Assembly (NCBI GenBank): GCA_024811115.1
Contig: JAKOGH010000848.1
Location: 1 to 17,518 of the forward strand
Length of the DNA: 17,518 nt
DNA from: Terana coerulea
Lineage: Eukaryota > Basidiomycota > Agaricomycetes > Polyporales > Phanerochaetaceae
Reading direction: 5' to 3'
The notes beneath the pieces are model-generated. The model was given only the letters and a program-made list of their open reading frames with translations. It was not told the origin of the DNA and did not search any database. Shown piece by piece: positions 10,696 through 17,518 of this stretch. Numbering within the stretch: the stretch's first letter is position 1; each line of letters begins with the position of its first letter. Both the position numbers and the translations under genes were made by a program.

Positions 10696-11869
10696 TCACC
10701 GTCTCCCCAAAGCCAGCCCTGTACTTGCCACCCGTTCGACGTCTCGGCATGTTAGACTGTACCGGATGCCCCGCTTGAGCCTGCCTCCGTGCAAAATTAT
10801 CTCTCGTGTAGTGGCGTCGCCGAGCAGGTCCGTGTTCACGATCGTCGGCCCCAATTGATCGGTGGAGGAGCCTTGCGGCTCGGCGATGTCCTCGTGTATG
10901 TTGTCGATGCCGTGAAGGTGACCTAAGTAGAGGTCGTCGGTTGTGATTATCAGGCTGCGTGGTTCTAGGAATACTGAGGCGATGGGGTTGGGATCGATGG
11001 AGCGGCCTCCTCCGTGAGGTGGAGCGTCCGCCGCTTCTCCGTCCGCGGGGGTATCCGACTCCGTCCTGTATCGATAATAGTGGAAGACGGCATGAGAGCC
11101 AAGGGATAAGGTGGCGACTACTGGGTGGTAGGAGGGGCCGTCTTCGTGAGGCTAACGCGGGTACAAGGAAACGTGTCAACAGGCACTCTATTCGGGACGC
11201 CGGTGTGGTGACTGTGTCAACCGGGGAAATACACACCATGATCCCTTGGCCTGGAAGGTACTGTTAGACACAAGGGTCGTCAGAAGGGGAACAACTCCGA
11301 CAAGCGGCTAATGCTACGGGTTGTACCTCGTTCAGGATGATATGGTTTGGTCTACCGTGTGGTGAGCTATTGAATGCACCCGTTCTCTCAATACGGCCCA
11401 CTATATCTGGACTGAATAAAAATCAGATTGCGACCCTCTACCGCTAAATGGGCCTGCACTCGCAATTGCGCTATGAACGGTGGCATAGGCTGTGGAAGCA
11501 GCCGATTATTGGCAGTAAGCTCGCCGCCTGTATTTGTAACTCAGCCGCGAAGACACGGGCGAGGCAGTGTTACGGTACAGACCCCATATTTGTAACCTGG
11601 TCTGGGTATCAGAACGTGGAATGTAGCGAAGGCGTCGCGAGGGCACTTCTCACCTACGGTTGGGCAGCTTCTTCCATTTCTGCTGCGGTGAGTCCGCGAC
11701 CTACAGAAGATCGCGTCAGCCCGTGCGTCCGATTGGACAGCCTCTACCGAGGGGGGCCTCAGGGAGGACATGCCTTGCGCATCAGGTGCTGTTCCTCATC
11801 CTCATTCACGAAGTTGGAGAGGTAGAACGCCGCCTTCAAGCCAGAAATTCGGCATGATTCCAATTCCAT
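10696..11869 (-). CDS. ALKBH6: ALKBH6-type 2-oxoglutarate/Fe(II) dioxygenase
   Basis: A predicted AlkB-family oxygenase that couples 2-oxoglutarate decarboxylation to oxidation of a substrate; ALKBH6 substrates are poorly defined. Seven exons, minus strand: 11869-11774, 11700-11654, 11596-11583, 11527-11464, 11411-11327, 11260-11237, 11151-10696, giving 261 residues, the usual family size. Family blocks in order: AFYLSNFVNEDEEQHLMRK, PQQKWKKLPNRRLQIWGGEL, LPQPMPPF, PDIVGRI, SPHGRPNHIILNEYLPGQ, GIMPHEDGPSYHPVVATLSL, FLEPRSLIITTDDLY and RGIRYSLTCRDVERVA. The iron ligands are H112 and D114 in HED and most likely H190 in HLHGI; R240 and R246 would bind 2-oxoglutarate. All catalytic residues are present. 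The start ATG has a CCATGG context. Introns 1 and 4 appear to be GC-AG, and exon 3 is only 14 nt. A 332-codon open frame over 10241-11239 is an Arg-rich shadow of the last exon. Confidence 0.93.
11412..11463 (-). other. ALKBH6 intron 4, GC-AG type
   Basis: The exon ends at PMPPFIAQ plus TT; joining T from the next exon gives FPDIVGRI, matching the family spacing. The junction is ATT|GCGAGT ... TTATTCAG|T, 52 nt. The nearest GT dinucleotides give wrong phase or a 34-nt intron that breaks the conserved spacing. Confidence 0.75.
11701..11773 (-). other. ALKBH6 intron 1, GC-AG type
   Basis: HLMRK ends in AAG and the next exon begins GTC GCG GAC (VADSPQQKW), so the boundary is AAG|GCATGT ... CTGTAG|GTC, 73 nt. 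Using the GT three bases inside (GCAT|GTCC) puts the next exon in a frame that stops quickly. The donor hexamer equals that of CHO2 intron 5. Confidence 0.8.
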
Positions 11870-12207
11870 GGCACAGTGCTGTGTCAGGTCCTGGCCGATA
11901 ATTTAACCGTAAGTACGTGCTCTCACTGGCTCTGGGAGGGTGATGTGAACAGATGACTGTAGACGCCGGCAACAACACAGCACTTGAACACTTACAACTT
12001 ATAGCCTGCTAGTCAGGCCGGCGTGCAGGCGTTTCTTAAGTGCTCTTTAACACCACGCGAATGACGACCTCGTTGCTGCTTGAGAGCTGTGCTGTAAATA
12101 GGTAATATGTCAACCAGCGAAGCCGCCGGTTGAAGGAGCGTCGGGACTCGGGAGTCAGCGGCCCGTGTGCACGCAGTCTGCCGAACGAAAGCAACGTGGC
12201 AAACTCT
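11870..12207. other. Spacer upstream of ALKBH6
   Basis: This 338-nt stretch lies between the ALKBH6 start codon and the Pol III terminator of the tRNA gene and should hold the ALKBH6 promoter. Short open frames on the minus strand show no domain. No other feature was seen. Confidence 0.5.
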
Positions 12208-12212
12208 AAAAA
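12208..12212 (-). terminator. Pol III terminator of tRNA-Arg
   Basis: Five consecutive T residues on the minus strand, 14 nt past the discriminator base, suit RNA polymerase III termination. Confidence 0.7.
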
Positions 12213-12236
12213 GTTTGTCACCAGCTACCGACGATG

Positions 12237-12247
12237 GGACTCGAACC
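12237..12247 (-). promoter_or_regulatory. tRNA internal B box
   Basis: GGTTCGAGTCC on the minus strand matches the Pol III B-box consensus GGTTCGANTCC exactly. Confidence 0.85.
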
Positions 12248-12301
12248 CACAATCTTCGCCTAAACGTGTTTGCATCCCGTAGTAGGAAAGCGACGCCCTA
12301 G

Positions 12302-12312
12302 CCATTGAGCCA
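12302..12312 (-). promoter_or_regulatory. tRNA internal A box
   Basis: TGGCTCAATGG on the minus strand matches the A-box consensus TGGCNNAGTGG except for one base. Confidence 0.8.
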
Positions 12313-12468
12313 CGCCGGCTTGCGAGCCAGCATCTTCATGGCTATCCATTGAGCAAATGCCTTGGCGCCACAGCGCAGCCCAAACGCAGCCGACCTCGAA
12401 CGGCACTGGCAGTCTCTCGACACACTGCGGCCGTGATCCAACTGAGATCGTCGACACAGTACCCCACG

Positions 12469-13288
12469 ATGTCGAAAACAATCAGTAACGGGACTATGGC
12501 TTTGCGCTTCATGCAGAATGCGCAACGAGCGAAGCAGCAGGCGCAAGCTGAACTCGAACAGGCCAAAGTCAAAGACGAAGCGGAGTGGGAGGTTTCGCAA
12601 GAAGTGAAGGATGCATGGGGTATTGGTTCAGCGTCGGCGGCAAGGTATGTTACTTGGCGACTGGTGTTATGTGCACTGCCGTAATTTTTTGACGCAGTAC
12701 ATCCGCAGTGGTTCACGAATCGTCGTACCTGCCGTTCTTGTTCACATCACCTGCTCCTGGCTCTAGCGAGGGCGTGGACGCTAAGCCGAAAGGCAGGCGG
12801 TCATTTAATGCGAAAGGCGGCGAAGTGGAGACCGTGAAGGTACGCATGTACGTCCTTCTTTGTGACAGAGGTATCCAGACACGTTGCAGGAGGCTGAGGC
12901 TGCTTCGGAGGAAGACGCCCCAAAACCGCAGGAGCAACCTTCCAAGAGACTCACCTCGATATCAGGCTTCAAACAGCCTTTACCTACAAAGGCGAAGCCC
13001 GGAACCATGGCAGGGAGGAAGAGCGTACAAACCATGATTCGAGACGATATTGGGAAACGTCCGCCACCCCTACTTTCTGCTGAGCTCGTCTCCGCCTCCT
13101 CGTCTTTCCAAGCACAGCGGGCATCTGCACATACAACCCAAGGGCCGTCTCAGGCAGGTTTTCTGAGACCCTCCGGCGTGGACACGCCGACACCTTTGAA
13201 GAAAAAGAGAGCTAGGGAAGAGTCTGCTGACTCTGAGGGCAAAAAGCGCAGGAAGAAGAAGGATGCACAGGTGGCGAAGGCGGTATAG
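12469..13288 (+). CDS. MPP6: MPP6-like nuclear exosome cofactor
   Basis: MPP6 (M-phase phosphoprotein 6) is a small basic RNA-binding protein that helps the nuclear exosome process and degrade RNA. Exons: 12469-12644, 12698-12839 and 12869-13288, about 245 residues. Family blocks: ALRFMQNAQRAK near the N-terminus, EWEVSQEVKDAWG, VVHESSYLPFLF and KGRRSFNAKG. The C-terminal half is low-complexity, with SISGFKQPLP, MIRDDIGKRPPP, FLRPSGVDTPTPLKKKR and a Lys/Arg-rich tail likely to be a nuclear signal. Intron 1 is normal (53 nt, GTATGT...ACGCAG). Intron 2 would be only 29 nt (GTACGC...GTGACAG). An alternative donor at GAA|GTGGAG gives 44 nt but removes five residues. The start is chosen because the family sequence begins there; in-frame sequence upstream is unlike the family. 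Confidence 0.88.
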
Positions 13289-13522
13289 ACGGTCGTCTAA
13301 GGCACCAGTGCCCTGTTCTCGCGTCGCCGTCGATGCCGCCTGCGATAGTACCCCATGCGGTTGTTCGAGCTAGGTCCTGCTTTCTGGAGGTACGTGCGAC
13401 ATTCCGTCTTACCCGAACGCTTCGTAGGCTATGCAGCGCTCACCCTCGGCAATACCACATCTCCTCTCAAGACCCGGTTGCTTCGTAGCATACCCTTCCC
13501 GCTGGAGGCTTGCTGGTTCTCA
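13289..13522. other. Spacer after MPP6
   Basis: No gene, repeat or RNA seen; it should hold the MPP6 3' untranslated region. Confidence 0.5.
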
Positions 13523-14695
13523 TCACCTGGCTATCCTGTAGCACATCCATCTCAGTAGCGGCGGCTCGTAGGAGCCAACCGCTGGCGCTCCGTTCTTGCG
13601 ACGGCGTCGCTTACGCTCGTTTTTGTTCTGCCACATTCAATGCAAAAGGAAACCTCTCCATAATTCCGAAATGCGTTGCAACCGCAGGAAGCTGATCTGT
13701 ACGTACGTGTGATTTTGTGTGGATCCTTGTCTGCATGAACTTGGTGCTGATCGGAAGCGGAACGCCAATGCGACCGTCGGGTACCTGCAGCTTTGTGGCT
13801 GCGTACCGCTCTTCGCCGTACAAGCCTCGCTTAGCCTAATCCTGTCCATCGGCAGCGCCACTTGCTATCCCGTGGGCTCGAAATTCCTGTCATCGGGTTC
13901 ACGCCTGAGACCGTAGTGTCATATGATTGTGTATCTTGCTCGGATTCCGGCTTTCCATCCGCTCCGTTCAAAGTCGGCAACAGCGAGTCTTGTAACACGT
14001 TATCCAAGCTTGAATGGGAAAGCTGTACAGAGCATAGACCTTCTGACCTCCAAGATCCGCTTTGAAACACTTGCTTGTTCGGAACCGATGAGAAATATCC
14101 ACGATCGAATTCAAGAGGTATCGGCTGACTGCACGGCAACGAACGCCTTGCATATCTGTGTAACCGGAGCGAAGACCTACAAAGTCTGTAAAGGAGACAG
14201 ATAGCTCAAACAGTCAAAGTAGGTTAAAGCGGGCCGGGATCCATCTCGGAAAGAGAGTACAATGGTATTGCACTCACCTAGTTCGGCGAGGCAATCTGTC
14301 TTGGCGAATACATTGTAATGAATGAACGAATGCATCGGCTCTGTGTCGCAGAAGTTCATTGACTTAGGTGGCAATGCGCTAGTCACTAATACTACTTACA
14401 CTCAGTACGGCAAATCCTTTCTCTAGGGCAAGACCTAAGAAAGACGAAATTGGCAACCCGACTGCGACAATGAGGGGTCTGTCAGTGCTTGCCTCAGCTT
14501 GTATACTAACCTCGACGTTACAAAATCCCGATCATTACCGGAAAACTTAGGCACACGATGGACATCCTCATAGACAATCGGGGCGTCGGCACCTGCTCCG
14601 TATGTTGCGCCTATTTGAGACAAGTTAATCTCCAGTTTAGCAGGAGAATAAAGTGTAAAAGGAGGCGGGACAACATAAATTTTAGGTAATGGCAT
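13523..14695 (-). pseudogene. Candidate broken gene of unknown function
   Basis: A chain of minus-strand exons can be drawn with consistent phase: 14695-14539, 14461-14402, 14340-14278, then 14185 onward, with introns of 77, 61 and 92 nt (GTAATG, GTGTAA and GTGAGT donors; CAG acceptors). Readable pieces include LPISSFLGLALEKGFAVLK, MHSFIHYNVFAKTD and RYLLNSIVDISHRFR. The frame must then change near 14010 (YSFPIQ to LDNVLQDSLLPTL) and again near 13830 (to LYGEERYAATKLQVPDG). The last exon (13627-13523) would be very basic, with KNERKRRRRKNG. No family is recognised. It may be a decayed gene, a gene with sequencing errors, or chance open frames; I favour the first two only weakly. Confidence 0.3.
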
Positions 14696-15366
14696 TTGCT
14701 AGCTCGTTCAGAGGGGAGGTTTGCTAGAGAATATGCGAGATGTTGTAGATATCAGCGGTCGTCTCGATGGGCATGACCTTGTGATCACCAGGCCCTGTAA
14801 AGGTGAAATCAAGCCATATTACTTCTCTCCAAAACTAAGTTAAGCAAGCACATCACCGCGATAACGTGCAGCAAGAAGACCCTCATGATACTTATGCAAA
14901 AAGTAATTTTACATATGCGTATGAGAGATCACTGCGCAGTTGGCATAAGCGTCAGTACTGCCTGTGAAGGTTCCGAGGAGTACGTACAGGGGCACCACAA
15001 CAATATCACATCTCTCACATAATGTTATGGAGCGTGTTTGAACGGACGTTGTAGGACAGATAATCAGGGGCTTCTTCGTTGCTCGATGAAATTTCAGTAC
15101 CATGTCAAATTGACTGAGCTTCTCTACACTGTACCTGTCCGATGCTCCTGGGAGTTTGGAACGGAGTGATGCCCCTGGCTTCGTGTCGAGAGAACCCCTT
15201 CCGAGGGAAGTTGGGGGCCGCAGATACCGTCGGATATACAGAAAACTCATAGTAAAGACGCACGGCGGCGCTTTCGAGATAATGCGTTCCTTATGTGCGC
15301 GGCGCGCAACTCATGAGATTCTTAGGTGCTTCCTCGACTCGAAGTGCGACAGCTCGCTTAAGAAGT
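14696..15366. other. Region without a recognised gene
   Basis: The minus strand holds a 113-codon open frame (15250-14909) and a downstream stretch just after a CTTTACAG acceptor that reads DHKVMPIETTADIYNISHIL and stops at about 14721. Another reading starts with a hydrophobic MRVFLLHVIAGLVI. None could be assigned to a family or joined with confidence. Confidence 0.3.
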
Positions 15367-15404
15367 CTTGAGACGCTCTCAAGGGCGCGCTCGAGAGCCT
15401 TGAG
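15367..15404. repeat. Three-arm inverted repeat with two exclusive hairpins
   Basis: Arm 1 CTTGAGA (15367-15373), arm 2 TCTCAAGG (15377-15384), arm 3 CCTTGAG (15398-15404). Arm 2 can pair with arm 1 (7 bp, 3-nt loop) or with arm 3 (7 bp, 13-nt loop), but not both. Confidence 0.5.
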
Positions 15405-16030
15405 GATGCTGTTGCTGTGAGAGAATAACGATAAGATAGCGCAAAAGATGGGCTAGCGTTGAGCATATATCATGTGCTGTCGAGCCGCGACAGTGCTCAT
15501 AATGAAATCACCAGTGGTTCCTCTGTGAGCCGGTGTATTTCAACTTGAGCCTTGCCATCTCCAAGAGCACAATATGATAGTTTCGAGCATGCGGAGGTGT
15601 GGGTGCCACTCCGACTATTGGTCCCGTCAGCAGGGTCGTAACTCATGAATGTTCAATCGAATCGCCGTACCACTGTATCTCGGTAAAACTGCCACAGCAA
15701 TTACAGAAATTCGACAGTGCGGACTGCAGAGTCGAACGTTGGACGGCCCCGCAAGCACATTGACAGATGTGTATTTGTTGTCGGGCTACTCGGCGTCGGT
15801 GATGTCTGGTGAGTGCCACATGCCTTTCTCGCTGGTGAGAGCCTGAACAAGCGTTACACGGGAGGAGTTATGAGGAATTGTACGGCATGCCATCTCACGC
15901 GCGTGGACGTACCGGCGATATTGCCCTTGGGTTGTGCGTATGATTCACACGGAAGGGACGCCAGCAGAAATAGAAGGACCAATGCGAAGCTGCAATGAAG
16001 TTGTGAACTGAACTGAGAAGAGCAATACAG
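15405..16030. other. Region without a recognised gene
   Basis: A plus-strand stretch at 15707-15809 lies between an ATTACAG acceptor-like site and a GTGAGT donor and is open, but no family is recognised. Nothing else stands out. Confidence 0.3.
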
Positions 16031-16189
16031 TCACGGGATGACGACGTACAGATCACTCCAGTCCCTGATCCCTGTGAGTCTTCCGATCGTGATGCAAGTG
16101 ATGCTGAGAAGGCATTGACTGAAAGTTTGAAAGCTAGCCTTCGAGAGACGGCCAAAGCAAGAAAGTCGCAGCGGCGCGCTGTGTCATAG
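16031..16189 (+). CDS. Candidate last exon, acidic then helical basic tail, unknown gene
   Basis: After an ATACAG acceptor-like site the plus strand is open for 52 codons to TAG at 16187-16189. It reads as an acidic segment (SRDDDVQITPVPDP) followed by a charged helix (EKALTESLKASLRETAKARK) and a basic end. In frame just upstream is ELRRAIQS, which loosely resembles a ubiquitin-interacting motif. The composition is protein-like, but no upstream exons could be fixed and the gene is not recognised. An alternative is a GTGTCA donor at 16181 joining a downstream open stretch at about 16303. Confidence 0.35.
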   Translation, partial: SRDDDVQITPVPDPCESSDRDASDAEKALTESLKASLRETAKARKSQRRAVS

Positions 16190-16978
16190 CCAGCGTGTGG
16201 ATGTATACCCGTAGCTGGACAGACATGTCCCTTTCGTGACGATCCTTTGACACGGTTAGCATCTCCACACTTCTGAATGAGCATCAGTTACACACCGCGA
16301 CAGGCTGCGGTTGTGTCTGCAAGTGCTGATCTGCTACACACTCTCGAGGCCGACGTGTTCGCATGTCGGTGAGAGAGACGTCGAGAAGATGTGCCTTGAC
16401 TCGGATACTGTCTTCGGACACTGTCTATGTCGAGATATGTATGGGACACTTGAAAGCTACGCTCGCGCATTGACAAGGCCATTCAAAACGTGTATGTGTC
16501 GGAAATTGATGCACTTTGGCAAACGTTGAGCTGTGAGAGGCGCTCCCTTGCCGCAGACAGCTTGAACAGTACATGTCATCTATAATGTCCTTTGATGCTT
16601 GAGAAGTTCGGGCACATACCGAGGACTACATCTGACATGAGTGTCAAAACACAGCCATGACAACAGCGATATAATCGTGGTCCAGTCCGAGAGGAGGCCG
16701 CTGTGATCGTAATCAGTTATCTCGACAGGAGCGCCAGTCAACCATCGAAGTAGGCATACTATTGCATTCTTGGCACGAAGTGGATACCTCACGACAGTGT
16801 CGAGAACATGGCGATGATTTCTTGCAGCCCTGTGCGCCGTCCCCAGGAGATCCATGAGATCTATTAGCAATCTAGCCGTCAAAAGACCGATGATAGGGCC
16901 AAAAGCTTACCACTAGGTTCAGGTCACGTACAGTGAACCCTATTAGATAAAGTCGGCCTGCCCAGACAAGCTAAATGA
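16190..16978. other. Region without a recognised gene
   Basis: Open stretches include plus-strand codons around 16453-16581 (RIDKAIQNVYVSEIDALWQ, then stop) and a 100-codon minus-strand frame at 16882-16580. The plus-strand stretch joins a different frame upstream only if one base is missing near 16470. No domain was recognised. Confidence 0.3.
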
Positions 16979-17497
16979 ATGCCTGGAGCTCTGAGCCGCA
17001 GCCGCTCAAGCCGCGCCGCCCTAAGTGTTCAAACTATACGAGTGGCGTCAAACTCAGAAATACTGATAGCAAAGAAGTTCGCACGCATGGGAGTGTCATG
17101 CACCATCTCCCATTGGGAGGGGGAATCAAGGATGGTCCATCTCGAGGCCTTATACTCGAGAACGTGCGTTCACGCCCGAGGTATCCGCGGACTGTACGGG
17201 CGACCTAATGAGGAGAATTGGAGGTTGGTACTGGAACCGCAGAACGGCTTCCGGAAGGTGGGTAGGGACGCGGCAAAAATAGTGCCGCAATGCCGAGATA
17301 CGTTGCATGAGACGTGGTGACCAGACGTCCATCGAAGCAATTGCGGGAGGCGAACCCTGGTGACTGTGGTCAAGGTTGACGAACCGGTACCATGCCGTTA
17401 TCGAGAGCATTCCTGTGCAGCGTGCAAGGATATCGCGTCACCGAAGAATGGGGCTGAGGGCAGGACAGCAGAATGGGGTCCTTCTGCATTGCAATGA
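16979..17497 (+). pseudogene. Long open frame interrupted by one TGA, unknown function
   Basis: The frame is open from 16979 to TGA at 17318-17320 (113 codons) and then continues in the same frame for 58 more codons to TGA at 17495-17497. Protein-like pieces include NSEILIAKKFARMGVSC and GRPNEENWRLVLEPQNGF before the stop, and VTVVKVDEPVPCRYREHSCAAC after it. The start ATG is simply the first in frame; real exons could begin elsewhere. No family is recognised. A GTGGGT donor near 17259 might remove the stop in a spliced form, but no good acceptor was settled. Confidence 0.25.
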
Positions 17498-17518
17498 AGG
17501 TGGTTTGCATCAGGAAAA

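Larger units (their letters stand above)
12226..12319 (-). tRNA. tRNA-Arg (anticodon CCT), with a 21-nt intron
   Basis: The minus strand folds into a full cloverleaf. The 7-bp acceptor stem (GCCGGCG with CGTCGGT) has two G-U pairs. The D stem is GCTC/GGGC. The anticodon stem is TCGCT/GGCGA and the loop is TTCCTA plus A, so the anticodon is CCT, which reads AGG. The T arm is GTGGG-TTCGAGT-CCCAT, the variable loop has 5 nt, and the discriminator is A. A 21-nt intron (12282-12262) sits after position 37, the canonical eukaryotic site. Without the intron the molecule is 73 nt. The gene lies between the divergent ALKBH6 and MPP6 genes. Confidence 0.9.

Noticed and set aside
10241..11239. 332-codon minus-strand open frame, the longest in the window
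   Set aside because: Arg/Pro/Ser-rich reading in the wrong frame over the last ALKBH6 exon and part of the SET gene; the neighbouring frame holds the conserved dioxygenase.
12349..12468. Upstream in-frame start for MPP6
   Set aside because: The 40 extra residues do not resemble the family, and the first codons overlap the region just upstream of the tRNA gene.
13355..13558. 67-codon plus-strand frame after MPP6
   Set aside because: No support beyond being open; overlaps the expected MPP6 3' UTR.
1..17518. Search for transposons, terminal repeats, CRISPR arrays and bacterial-style operons
   Set aside because: No long direct or inverted repeats, no integrase or transposase motifs and no regular spacer arrays were seen by eye.

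Overview
The window looks like nuclear DNA of a filamentous basidiomycete (Agaricomycotina-like). Five recognisable protein genes are cut by about 29 short introns, mostly 45-90 nt, and their products resemble fungal housekeeping proteins. There is also an intron-containing tRNA gene. The genes are packed on both strands. No bacterial features, CRISPR arrays or intact transposons were seen.

Layout, left to right. 1-1207: only a weak candidate gene on the minus strand, running off the left edge. 1208-2138 (-): a CMP/dCMP-type zinc deaminase with a long insertion between its zinc motifs and a one-base frame break. 2448-6490 (-): CHO2, phosphatidylethanolamine N-methyltransferase, 17 exons, also with a one-base frame break. 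Upstream of it (6605-6622) are two adjacent palindromic promoter-like boxes. 6623-8946: no confident gene. 8947-10416 (+): a Set5/SMYD-like SET-domain methyltransferase in 4 exons. 10696-11869 (-): an ALKBH6-type 2-oxoglutarate/Fe(II) dioxygenase in 7 exons, convergent with the SET gene. It lies in a frame that a simple open-frame scan does not reveal. 12226-12319 (-): tRNA-Arg(CCT) with a 21-nt intron and a Pol III terminator. 12469-13288 (+): MPP6, the nuclear exosome cofactor. 13289-17518: no recognised gene. Several stretches here look weakly protein-like but are broken by frame changes or stops, so they may be decayed or lineage-specific genes.

The genes do not form a pathway. They cover phospholipid methylation (CHO2), nucleotide or related deamination, protein lysine methylation (SET), 2OG-dependent oxidation (ALKBH6), and RNA processing or translation (MPP6, tRNA).

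The most notable signals concern gene structure. Four introns, two in CHO2 and two in ALKBH6, appear to start with GC instead of GT, and all four fit GCnnGT. ALKBH6 has a 14-nt micro-exon bracketed by a 10-nt direct repeat. MPP6 needs an implausibly short 29-nt intron. CHO2 and the deaminase each need a one-base correction to restore a family-like protein. The frame breaks could be sequencing errors or real lesions; the sequence alone cannot decide. No clearly new biological system was found. Gene models rest on my memory of the families, and no database search was possible.
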